DNA of 14,313 nt, taken from positions 1 to 14,313 of the forward strand of contig JALHJB010000030.1 of the NCBI GenBank assembly GCA_022839745.1. The letters are read 5' to 3'. This document shows, one piece after another, positions 6,918 through 14,271 of this stretch. Position 1 is the stretch's first letter. Every line of letters begins with the position of its first letter. Position numbers and translations under genes: made by a program. The notes beneath the pieces are model-generated. The model saw nothing but the letters and a program-made list of their open reading frames with translations, had not been told where the DNA came from and searched no databases. This DNA is from Actinomycetes bacterium. Its GTDB lineage: Bacteria > Actinomycetota > Coriobacteriia > Anaerosomatales > Anaerosomataceae.

Positions 6918-8051
6918 TCAGGAGCACGTCTTCCGCCACGTCGTGATATTCACCATCTTCGCGTAGCTCTGGATGATCTTGACCACCTTGGTGGAGACCG
7001 CGGTGTCCTCGTAGTCCGGCACCACGCCCACTTCCTCATGCGCATCGGCCATCGCCACCGCGAGCTCGAGGGCCTCCTCGATCTCCGGACCGGTGATTCC
7101 ACCAATCACCACGGTCCCCGCGTCGAGGGCCTCTGGACGCTCGGTTGACGTACGTATGAGCACTCCAGGGAACCCGAGCATGGCACTCTCCTCCGAGAGT
7201 GTCCCGCTATCAGAGAGCACGCAGTAGCTGTTCATCTGAAGCTTCACGTAGTCCGAGAACCCGAAAGGCTCATGCATACGCACAAGCGGATGGAACTCAA
7301 ATTCGCGCGCTTCGATGAACTTACGCGAGCGAGGATGCACCGAGTAGAGAACCGGCATCTCCAGGGTAGCGGCGATCTGGTTCACAGCCTCCATGAGCGA
7401 GAGGAAGGCAGTCTCGTTGTCGATGTTCTCCTCGCGATGCGCCGAGAGCACAATGTAGCGCTTGGGTTCGAGACCGAGATCGTCAAGCACAGAGCTGGCT
7501 TCGATCCTGTCCTGCATGTCACGCAGCACCTCGCGCATGGGCGACCCGGTGACGAAGATCGTCTTCCCGTCGATACCTTCCGAGAGCAGGTACCTGCGCG
7601 AGTTCTCCGTATAGGGCAAGTTGATGTCAGCGATGTGGTCGACGATCGTGCGGTTGGTCATCTCCGGTACGTTCCAGTCCCAGCACCGGTTGCCGGCCTC
7701 CATGTGGAAGATCGGGATCTTGAGGCGCTTTGCCGAGAGGGCGGAGAGCGCCGAGTTGGTATCGCCGAGGACGAGCAGCGCGTCGGGGCGCTCGCGCTCG
7801 AGCACCTCATACGACTGGGCGATGATCGCACCCATCGTCTCGCCGAGTGTGCCACCTGCGACCTCGAGGAAGTAGTCGGGCGCGCGCAACTCAAAGTCGT
7901 CGAAGAAGACGTGGCTCAAGGTGTGGTCCCAGTTCTGGCCGGTGTGGACCAGGATGTGATCGAAGTACTTGTCGCACGCCTTGATGACCGCCGAGAGGCG
8001 GATGATCTCGGGCCTGGTGCCCACGATGGTCATGAGCTTGAGCTTCTGCAT
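6918..8051 (-). CDS. fnlC: UDP-N-acetyl-L-pneumosamine (UDP-HexNAc) C2-epimerase
   Basis: Third enzyme of the UDP-L-FucNAc pathway (FnlC/WbjD/CapG), a WecB-like non-hydrolysing 2-epimerase that inverts C2 of the FnlB product to give UDP-N-acetyl-L-fucosamine. Numbered from the ATG at 8051 it is 377 residues, normal for the family. Seen: GTRPEI (11-16), HTGQNWD (36-42), GDTNS (96-100), MEAGNR (117-122), SAHREEN (203-209), SDSGTLSEES (280-289) and TERPE (303-307). SDSGTLSEES is of the FnlC type rather than the TDSGG seen in WecB. The frame can be extended two codons to a TTG at 8057, but GGGAG at 8058-8062 abuts that codon and is six bases from the ATG, so the ATG is chosen. It lies 14 bases after fnlB. 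Confidence 0.95.
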   Translation of the reverse strand: MQKLKLMTIVGTRPEIIRLSAVIKACDKYFDHILVHTGQNWDHTLSHVFFDDFELRAPDYFLEVAGGTLGETMGAIIAQSYEVLERERPDALLVLGDTNSALSALSAKRLKIPIFHMEAGNRCWDWNVPEMTNRTIVDHIADINLPYTENSRRYLLSEGIDGKTIFVTGSPMREVLRDMQDRIEASSVLDDLGLEPKRYIVLSAHREENIDNETAFLSLMEAVNQIAATLEMPVLYSVHPRSRKFIEAREFEFHPLVRMHEPFGFSDYVKLQMNSYCVLSDSGTLSEESAMLGFPGVLIRTSTERPEALDAGTVVIGGITGPEIEEALELAVAMADAHEEVGVVPDYEDTAVSTKVVKIIQSYAKMVNITTWRKTCS

Positions 8052-8057
8052 GAACAA

Positions 8058-8062
8058 CTCCC
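8058..8062 (-). promoter_or_regulatory. Ribosome binding site deciding the fnlC start
   Basis: GGGAG on the minus strand, six bases before the ATG at 8051 and directly against the alternative TTG at 8057, which it therefore disfavours. Confidence 0.65.
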
Positions 8063-8065
8063 GCC

Positions 8066-9187
8066 TCAGACAGTCAGGAAGTACGTATCCGGGTTCTCCG
8101 GGTCAAACGCCTCGTTGGCCCACATGAAGGTGACCATGTCGGTCTCGCCGAGGTTCTCGATGTTGTGGGTGTAGCCCGGCGGGATGTCCACCACTTCGAT
8201 CGCGTCGCCAGAGACCGGATACTCGATCACCTGCTCCTCGCCCACCTTGCGGAAGCGGATGACCCCGGTGCCGCTCACCACAACGAACTTCTCGTTCTTG
8301 GTGTGGTGCCAGTGGTTGCCCTTTGTGATGCCTGGCTTGATGACATTGACCGAAAACTGACCGCGATCCGCAGTCCGGATGATCTCGGTGAAGCTGCCGC
8401 GCTCGTCGCGCTTCATGTCGAGCGGGTAGCTGAACGAATCAGTGGGCAGGTAGCTCAAGTACGTGCTGTAGAGCTTCTTGGTGAACGCGTCGTCCGTCCG
8501 GGGAACCGCGAGGGTGTCCCGGCTGCGTTTGAACTCGCGTAGCAGATCCGCGATCGCCCCCACCGTCGTCTGGTGGGTGACGTCGACGGAGTAGCAGCCT
8601 TCCTCATCCATCTCCCCCATCTGTCCACCCATCACCGCGAGGAACTCGCGCACGACGTCATCGATATAGACGAGCGTGATCGGTGCTGACGGGTCGTTTA
8701 CCGTTACTGGCAAACCGCGGGCGATGTTGTGACAGAAAGTGGCCACCACGCTGTTGTAGTTTGGCTGCGACCACTTACCGAACACACCCGGCAGGCGAAA
8801 CACAAACACCGGCGCGCCAGCGTCTAGTGAGTACTTGAACACGGCATCTTCAGCCGCACGTTTGCTGCGCCCGTACGGGTTGTCGAGCGCGGCTTGCGTC
8901 GAGGACGTGATAAGCACCGGCGCCTTGCTCCCGCGCCGGAGCGCGTCCAGGAGCCGCGCAGTCAGATCCACGTTACCGGTGGTGAACTCGGTCTCATCCT
9001 TCGGGCGATTCACGCCGGCAAGGTGGAACACGAAGTCGCACTCACGGCAGTACTCATCGAGGAGTTCATCCGGCGTCTCGAGCGTGAACTCGAGGACCTC
9101 GACGACCTCCGGACACTCGTCGCTGTTCAGGTGCTCGACGAGGTTCCTGCCGATGAACCCCGCTGACCCCGTTACCAGTACATTCAC
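8066..9187 (-). CDS. fnlB: Bifunctional UDP-4-keto-sugar C3-epimerase/C4-reductase (SDR plus cupin)
   Basis: Second enzyme of the UDP-L-FucNAc pathway (FnlB/WbjC/CapF): it epimerises C3 and reduces C4 of the keto sugar from FnlA, giving UDP-N-acetyl-L-pneumosamine. The 373 residues from the GTG at 9187 match the family length. The N-terminal SDR domain has VTGSAGFIG (5-13), SSTQ (95-98) and YGRSK (105-109). The C-terminal cupin domain has the metal-ligand cluster NHWHHTKNEK (291-300) and a further His at 341 (GYTHNIENLGETD). The frame extends to another GTG at 9202, but GGAGGG at 9195-9200 is seven bases before 9187, and the GTG at 9187 overlaps the fnlA stop as GTGA, which fits translational coupling. 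Confidence 0.95.
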   Translation of the reverse strand: MNVLVTGSAGFIGRNLVEHLNSDECPEVVEVLEFTLETPDELLDEYCRECDFVFHLAGVNRPKDETEFTTGNVDLTARLLDALRRGSKAPVLITSSTQAALDNPYGRSKRAAEDAVFKYSLDAGAPVFVFRLPGVFGKWSQPNYNSVVATFCHNIARGLPVTVNDPSAPITLVYIDDVVREFLAVMGGQMGEMDEEGCYSVDVTHQTTVGAIADLLREFKRSRDTLAVPRTDDAFTKKLYSTYLSYLPTDSFSYPLDMKRDERGSFTEIIRTADRGQFSVNVIKPGITKGNHWHHTKNEKFVVVSGTGVIRFRKVGEEQVIEYPVSGDAIEVVDIPPGYTHNIENLGETDMVTFMWANEAFDPENPDTYFLTV

Positions 9188-10236
9188 GAGCGTGCCCTCC
9201 ACTTGTCGAGTTCGCGCTGGATGTAGTCAAGCGTGAGCAGCTTCTCCTTGATCTGCTCGATGGACAGCTGCTCGGTGTTTCGCGAGGTGTACTCCTCGTA
9301 GGTGACCCGCTCGTCTCCCAGTTCGGCCGAAAGCCCCTTGGTAAAGTATTTGTCGTAGTTGAGATCACGCCGGTCGGCAGGTACGCGGAAGTAGCCGCCA
9401 AGGTCCTCAGCGGTCGAGCGCTCCTCAAAGGTGAGAAGCGTCTCGTACTTCTTTTCGCCGTGCCGAACACCGATCTGCTTGATCTCATTGTCGGCCTCGA
9501 AGAGCTCCAGTACTGCCCGCGCCAGGTCGCCGATCGTGGATGCCGGTGCCTTCTGGACCATCAGGTCGCCGGTCTCCGCATGCTCGAATGCGAAGACGAC
9601 CAACTCCACGGCCTCATCGAGCGTCATGAGGAACCGAGTCATCTCAGGATCGGTGACGGTCAGCGGAGCGCCGGCCTTGATCTGCTCCACGAACAGCGGC
9701 ACGACGGACCCACGCGAAGCGAGCACGTTGCCATATCGCGTGCCGCAGATGCGCGTGCTATCCGTGGTGTGCGACTTTGCCCGATAGACCTTCTCCATCA
9801 TGGCCTTACTGGTCCCCATGGCATTGATGGGATATGCGGCCTTGTCGGTGGAAAGACAGATCACCTTCTCGACACCCGCGCTGATCGCGGCGTTGAGCAC
9901 GTTCTCCGTGCCGAGCACATTGGTCTTCACGGCCTCCATCGGGAAGAACTCGCACGACGGCACCTGCTTGAGGGCCGCTGCGTGAAACACATAGTCCACA
10001 TCGTGCATCGCGTTGGCGACGGACTGGATATCTCGCACATCTCCGATGTAGAATTTGATCTTGTCGCACAGCTCGGGATACTTGTGCTGGTAACGGTGGC
10101 GCATGTCGTCTTGCTTTAGCTCGTCACGAGAGAACACGCGGATCTCACCGACATCGGTGCCCAGAAAACGGTCGAGGACGGCATGACCGAAGCTCCCGGT
10201 GCCACCGGTGACCAGCAGTGTCTTACTCTCGAGCAT
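9184..10236 (-). CDS. fnlA: UDP-GlcNAc 4,6-dehydratase/5-epimerase
   Basis: First enzyme of the UDP-L-FucNAc pathway (FnlA/WbjB/CapE), a soluble short FlaA1-like SDR that dehydrates and 5-epimerises UDP-GlcNAc to the L-arabino 4-keto-6-deoxy sugar. At 350 residues it has the usual length and no membrane helices, unlike the long dehydratase at 1243-3156. Seen: NAD-binding TGGTGSFG (10-17), the FSRDELKQ stretch (35-42), HAAALKQVP (85-93), STDKAAYPINAMG (129-141) with Met at the Tyr position and the catalytic Lys of GTSK (144), and the C-terminal GVRHGEKKYETLL (substrate-binding latch region). ATG at 10236 has AGGAG at 10243-10247, six bases upstream. It follows a 116-base gap, the largest within the block, so a separate promoter is possible. 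Confidence 0.95.
   Translation of the reverse strand: MLESKTLLVTGGTGSFGHAVLDRFLGTDVGEIRVFSRDELKQDDMRHRYQHKYPELCDKIKFYIGDVRDIQSVANAMHDVDYVFHAAALKQVPSCEFFPMEAVKTNVLGTENVLNAAISAGVEKVICLSTDKAAYPINAMGTSKAMMEKVYRAKSHTTDSTRICGTRYGNVLASRGSVVPLFVEQIKAGAPLTVTDPEMTRFLMTLDEAVELVVFAFEHAETGDLMVQKAPASTIGDLARAVLELFEADNEIKQIGVRHGEKKYETLLTFEERSTAEDLGGYFRVPADRRDLNYDKYFTKGLSAELGDERVTYEEYTSRNTEQLSIEQIKEKLLTLDYIQRELDKWRARS
9195..9200 (-). promoter_or_regulatory. Ribosome binding site deciding the fnlB start
   Basis: GGAGGG on the minus strand inside the last codons of fnlA, seven bases before the GTG at 9187. The alternative GTG at 9202 would lie upstream of this site. Confidence 0.7.
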
Positions 10237-10242
10237 GCGCTT

Positions 10243-10247
10243 CTCCT
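10243..10247 (-). promoter_or_regulatory. Ribosome binding site of fnlA
   Basis: AGGAG on the minus strand, six bases before the fnlA ATG; it fixes that start at 10236. Confidence 0.75.
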
Positions 10248-10260
10248 AGCCTGCATCTCA

Positions 10261-10311
10261 TTACTGACGGACAGCAATCTTCTCATAAGAAATGGCGGGC
10301 ATGTAGCTCAC
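10261..10311 (-). CDS. Possible 16-residue leader peptide ORF upstream of fnlA
   Basis: In the gap between the GT4 gene and fnlA, a GTG start with GGGAGG four bases upstream opens a frame of 16 sense codons, reading (M)SYMPAISYEKIAVRQ, ending in TAA 24 bases before the fnlA ATG. The Shine-Dalgarno match is better than that of several real genes here. It could be a leader peptide, the remnant of a lost gene start, or chance. I recognise no family and see no run of a single regulatory codon. Confidence 0.2.
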   Translation of the reverse strand: MSYMPAISYEKIAVRQ

Positions 10312-10352
10312 GATGCCTCCCACTGTGTCTACTCGGACTGCCGTGCTACCGA

Positions 10353-11522
10353 TCAGGCGTTTGACGCAATCACGCGTTCGAACATCTCCGTGTTCGCGTG
10401 GATTGCATCTGTGGCTGCGGCCACTGCTCGCCCGTACTTGTATGCACTGTTTGCCCGAATGGCGCGCCTCTCGGGACTATCGCCTGCAAACCCATCTATG
10501 GCTCTTGCGAACGCCGCCGGATCCTCAAGCGGCAATGCCCAGCCTGCTCCGCAATCCTGAACGTCGCTCCACGGCGTCTTGTCACTGATCAGAACAGGGA
10601 GCCCAGCGCTAAGCGCCTCCACTATCGCATGCCCGTAGTTCTCGCCGCGAGTGGGAAGAAAGAAGAGATCTGCCGAGGCGAGGGCGCCCTGCACCTGATC
10701 ATGACTGATCTCCCCTCTGTACTCGACATGCACATGGTTTGGGATCTCAGCCATCAGACTCTGGCAGTCTGCCCAGTATGCAACGTCTTCGAGCGTCCCG
10801 TAAATCACGAAGTTGACTGGAGTATTCACCTTAGAGAGCACGCGCAGGGCAAAACGGAGGTTCTTCATGGGAGCAATCCTCGATAGATATATGACGGTCA
10901 ACTGGCCATCACAAGACTCCCGTTCACGCGCGCTCCTTTCTTGCAGCCGTGAGGGCAGATTGGGCGCTACAAAGATGTGGTCACGCGCCACCCCCATCAC
11001 GTCAGCGATTCGCCGAGCCTCATGGTCGCTAGAGGCCTGCCAATACAGGCCACGATAGAGTCCAACCCACTTGGCAGCTTTGAGAAATACCTGCTTCTTC
11101 TGTGACTTCAATGCCAGCGCACCAGAACCGAGCTCACCCCTGGGAGCGAGAACGGTGGGCTGCGGGGGTATTGCGCCGAGAAGCCTTAGTAGCAGTGGCA
11201 GCAATGTGAACCGGGGACTGAACAGGCTATTCAGGTACATCACATCGTGAGGGGTTTCCCGGATCAGTCGCCGGAACCCCCATACGTTTTGAGTCCTACG
11301 GGATGCATAGTACACCTCCGCATTGCCCACCGATGACCACTCATCAGCCACTACCCCCAGATAGGGCTGATCATCATGGTGGTCGCGATCAGCTGTCACT
11401 ATCCGAAACGCGTACGAGGCGTGCATTCGGTCGACCATGTTGGCAATCGTGCGAATGGGACCTCCTGCTTTGTATCCTGGTAAGTAATGGCCGACGAAGG
11501 TCAGGATGGTTGGTCCGCTCAA
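10353..11522 (-). CDS. GT4-family glycosyltransferase
   Basis: 389-residue GT-B transferase that should add a sugar to the growing lipid-linked repeat at the cytoplasmic face. Seen: FVGHYLPGYKAGGPIRT (9-25), the acceptor-side glycine-rich loop; VTADRDHHDDQPY (42-54); APRGELG (126-132); LSRIAPMKN (213-221) opening the C-terminal domain; and TRGENYGHAIVEALSAGLP (291-309) with the GT4 EX7E pair Glu294 and Glu302. Donor and acceptor cannot be read from sequence. Start is TTG at 11522, with the first codon overlapping the previous gene's stop as TTGA and a GGGAG at 11532-11536 nine bases upstream. Codon use is more mixed than in the fnl genes. Confidence 0.9.
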   Translation of the reverse strand: MSGPTILTFVGHYLPGYKAGGPIRTIANMVDRMHASYAFRIVTADRDHHDDQPYLGVVADEWSSVGNAEVYYASRRTQNVWGFRRLIRETPHDVMYLNSLFSPRFTLLPLLLRLLGAIPPQPTVLAPRGELGSGALALKSQKKQVFLKAAKWVGLYRGLYWQASSDHEARRIADVMGVARDHIFVAPNLPSRLQERSARERESCDGQLTVIYLSRIAPMKNLRFALRVLSKVNTPVNFVIYGTLEDVAYWADCQSLMAEIPNHVHVEYRGEISHDQVQGALASADLFFLPTRGENYGHAIVEALSAGLPVLISDKTPWSDVQDCGAGWALPLEDPAAFARAIDGFAGDSPERRAIRANSAYKYGRAVAAATDAIHANTEMFERVIASNA

Positions 11523-12676
11523 AGTCGCGCACTCCCGGACTCGCCCATGTCAAGACTAGCCATGCCCCACGGCGGCGTCGGTGCGGACGCACCAGTGGCG
11601 GCAGATTCGAGTATTTCAATCAGATATCGCGCCCCGGCCTCAGCCGTCAAAGACCAAGCCCAATGACGCGTCGCTTCTCTGGCGGAGGCCGATGGACGTC
11701 CGTCATCGAGCGCCAGCTCAAGGCAGCGAGCGAGGTCCTCCACGGACCCACTCCGGAACACATGACCCACGCCAGACGCGCCCACCACTCCTGCACTCCC
11801 ACATGCATCGCTACAGATCGCAGGAGTTCCGGCGATTAGCGCCTCGGAGACTACCGCGCCCCACCCATCGTACCGGCTAGGGAGCACCAAGCAGTCCGCG
11901 TTCGCCATCATGCGTCTTGCGTCCTTCATCGGCAAAGTCCCAAGCCACTGGATACGACCGGCCAAGCCCGGTAATCCCTGCGCCAGCTCGCGCAAAGACA
12001 CCTCCTCAGGGCCCGCGCCGACCACAAGCAGCTCGAAATCGAAATTGGATGCACGATTGAGAGCGCTCAGTAGTAGATCGACCCGTTTGAGACGTATGAG
12101 CTGACCAACGTATATGAATCGGAACGGAGCATCAGCACCGATGCGCTCATCGGCGTCTGGCTCACCGGGCGAAAGGAAGTACGCAAACGGATAGACTCGT
12201 GCCGCAGGTACACCGAGCGAAACGAGCCATTCACCGGTGCTATGCCCGATGGCCAGCACTCCCTCAAGGCTTGGCAACAGCCTGGCGAACGCCCGGCGGT
12301 ACTCAAGTCGCTTCAACCACCCGCGCAGGCCCGAGTCTTCAACAGTCTCCATTACTACCCACTGCTGTAAGCCTCCTGAGGCTAACATACGCTGCGCGTG
12401 CCCGATTAGTCCGTTTGCCCTGACCCCACTACAAATATGCACGACATCCGACGGCATGGATTCAAGAACCGCATGCACCCCTGCGACGGACGAGACCGAG
12501 TACTGCGTGACCTGAGGCATCGCCGGTGCCGTCCACCCAAGTGCAGCGCGTTCCGCAGACATGATCTCCTCAGAAACGTACGTAACGCTATAACCGAGCG
12601 CAGCCATCCAGCTAGCCAGCCCCGCCATATGAGGCGAAACGATTCGTTGCCAGAAACAGACTGCAGCGAGACTCAT
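11519..12676 (-). CDS. GT4-family glycosyltransferase
   Basis: 385-residue GT-B transferase, only distantly like its neighbour. The C-terminal nucleotide-sugar domain is clear: FIYVGQLIRLKRVDLL (187-202), LVVGAGPE (217-224), and PSRYDGWGAVVSEALIAGTP (266-285), in which the first acidic residue of the EX7E motif is Asp270 and the second Glu278, a common variant. The N-terminal half (SPHMAGLASWMAALG, 14-28) has the usual acceptor-domain start but little else recognisable. Donor and acceptor are unknown. ATG at 12676 overlaps the Wzy-like gene's TGA as ATGA. The C-terminal ~25 residues are rich in Ala, Pro, Ser and Gly and are probably disordered. Confidence 0.88.
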   Translation of the reverse strand: MSLAAVCFWQRIVSPHMAGLASWMAALGYSVTYVSEEIMSAERAALGWTAPAMPQVTQYSVSSVAGVHAVLESMPSDVVHICSGVRANGLIGHAQRMLASGGLQQWVVMETVEDSGLRGWLKRLEYRRAFARLLPSLEGVLAIGHSTGEWLVSLGVPAARVYPFAYFLSPGEPDADERIGADAPFRFIYVGQLIRLKRVDLLLSALNRASNFDFELLVVGAGPEEVSLRELAQGLPGLAGRIQWLGTLPMKDARRMMANADCLVLPSRYDGWGAVVSEALIAGTPAICSDACGSAGVVGASGVGHVFRSGSVEDLARCLELALDDGRPSASAREATRHWAWSLTAEAGARYLIEILESAATGASAPTPPWGMASLDMGESGSARL

Positions 12677-14007
12677 CGTTCCAAGTCCCCCCCACTACAG
12701 TCTGCGCTGTGTGCGCCAAGTGTAGCCCAGTGGGTTGTATAAGCACTGCCAACTCCTACCACAGCAAACAACATGGCCCTAATCTGGAACGTCCCAAAAA
12801 AGAGACCAGGCTCAAACATCGCGGTCACAAGTAGCGCTACAACAACCAGCGCTGCTGCCAGTCCCAAGGATTCGAGCTCCGACGCGGGACATCTGGAGCG
12901 CTTGGAGGTGACATAGAGCAGGAGGCCCCTCTTCACGAAGACAAACGCAAGTACAAGGTGGCCAACAACTCCGAGGGCTCCTGTCTCGACTCCCAGCCGC
13001 AGCCAAGCGTTGTGAATGCCACCCGATGAGGAAATGCCCGACAGCCCCGTGTGGGCAAGCCCAAATCCAGTTAAAGGCCTGGAGAGGAACGCTTCAATAG
13101 CAGCAATGTACACCTCTAGCCTCCCTGAGCTGAAAGTCTCCAGTTGCTCATAGCTGAGAGCACCACTGAGCCCATCGAGCCTCAAGCGCAGGAATATCCA
13201 AGTCCAGTCAAGTGTAATCAGCGCTCCAGCAAAAGCAGGTACCAGCCAAATCCATCGCCTCGTCGGCCGAACAATCTGCCAGACAATCAATACCAACATT
13301 GATGCCAGAAGGCCGGACCTACCCCCTGTCACGAGTTGTGAGCCAACGATGACCACCAATGATGTCAGCGCAAAGAGCACCCCCTGACGTGGAGATCTTC
13401 GGCCCAGGTGCTCTGCAGTCAGCAGACAAATCGGTACGAATAGTGACACCCCAACCGACCAACCAGTTCGAACACCGCCGAGGCCGGAGTCTGCAATTGT
13501 GTACGGGTAGCCGAGAAAAGGCGACTGCCAAGCAGGAAAACCCAGCACTCCTGCAGACACGACTAGCGCACAAAATGGAAGGATCACGATTGACGCCAGC
13601 CTCAACACACCGATTGCGTTGCCCCCGTTCAGGACGTACAGGTACACGGTCCACATGAATACAAATGCAAGTGCCACGTCGTAGAACACTGAGGCTACAG
13701 CCTGAACATCAGTCTGAAGAAACCCGGTGCTCATGACTAACAGAGCAAACACCAGACCCGGAGGCCCCGTGAGGTCAAAGGGCAGAGCCGCTCGTCCAGA
13801 GCGTACCCCCCGTACCCATATCGCCACGACCGCACATGCCACGAGCAAGTATTTGACCGCGCTGACTGCAGCAACGGGAAAGCCTGCAAACCAATACACT
13901 GGCGATGTCCCCAAGTACAGCGCAAGCAGGGTACCTCCCACCCCCAGGCGTTCACCACTGATATCCATGAGCCCGCGACCTGTCTCCGGTCGTACCAAAG
14001 AGTCCAC
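12673..14007 (-). CDS. Wzy/O-antigen-ligase-like polytopic membrane protein
   Basis: 444-residue membrane protein with about ten to eleven hydrophobic segments, of the O-antigen ligase/polymerase (Wzy_C) superfamily that joins or transfers undecaprenyl-linked repeats outside the cytoplasmic membrane. Family features: TGGRSG (227-232) after a membrane helix, the large external loop starting SSGRLEVYIAAIEAF (293-307), PLTGFG (311-316) and IHNAWLRLGVETGALG (331-346). As the only such protein here it is most likely the repeat-unit polymerase; a ligase role cannot be excluded. The GTG at 14007 gives the longest frame but has a weak binding site; ATG at 13968 (residue 14) is an alternative. It leads the visible block and may be the first gene transcribed from the region at 14008-14271. 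Confidence 0.88.
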   Translation of the reverse strand: MDSLVRPETGRGLMDISGERLGVGGTLLALYLGTSPVYWFAGFPVAAVSAVKYLLVACAVVAIWVRGVRSGRAALPFDLTGPPGLVFALLVMSTGFLQTDVQAVASVFYDVALAFVFMWTVYLYVLNGGNAIGVLRLASIVILPFCALVVSAGVLGFPAWQSPFLGYPYTIADSGLGGVRTGWSVGVSLFVPICLLTAEHLGRRSPRQGVLFALTSLVVIVGSQLVTGGRSGLLASMLVLIVWQIVRPTRRWIWLVPAFAGALITLDWTWIFLRLRLDGLSGALSYEQLETFSSGRLEVYIAAIEAFLSRPLTGFGLAHTGLSGISSSGGIHNAWLRLGVETGALGVVGHLVLAFVFVKRGLLLYVTSKRSRCPASELESLGLAAALVVVALLVTAMFEPGLFFGTFQIRAMLFAVVGVGSAYTTHWATLGAHSADCSGGDLER

Positions 14008-14271
14008 CGCCTGCTATTCCGTGGTTAGAAGTACGATGTGAATTCCATCTCGTGCTGCCCAGACCTAGCGGACGGCCTCCGTTGGCCCCAGCGCCGTTTG
14101 TCGATTCGATGCTGGCGTGGACCAATTCGAAAATGATTCCAAGGACGCAGCACCGAAACACATGTGATTATATGTCATCCTGGACCGACAAATGCGGCCT
14201 CAGCCTGCATTCTCGGCCACGTCCCGTCAAGTGGTGTATGAAGCCCTCTGCTCCGGCCTCGAGTATCTCAC
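14008..14271 (-). other. Right-hand noncoding stretch
   Basis: About 264 bases between the possible upstream gene end and the Wzy-like gene. I find no convincing coding frame on either strand: open frames here lack start sites with binding sites and lack the GC3 bias of the neighbours. It holds the TATAAT at 14167-14172. I see no clear hairpin followed by a T run, and no tRNA. Confidence 0.5.
14167..14172 (-). promoter_or_regulatory. Possible -10 box in the leader of the block
   Basis: A perfect TATAAT on the minus strand in the AT-richest patch of the right-hand gap, about 160 bases before the Wzy-like gene. No convincing TTGACA lies 16-18 bases further upstream, so this is only a candidate promoter. 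Confidence 0.25.

Noticed and set aside
7272..8174. 300-codon plus-strand frame opposite fnlC
   Set aside because: Low-complexity His/Arg/Asp/Val-rich translation typical of the reverse complement of a GC3-biased gene; fnlC on the other strand has all family motifs.
9460..10119. 219-codon plus-strand frame opposite fnlA
   Set aside because: Same shadow pattern; fnlA is certain from its motifs.
14195..14225. GGCC-flanked imperfect inverted repeat as a terminator
   Set aside because: Arms pair poorly and no T run follows on either strand.
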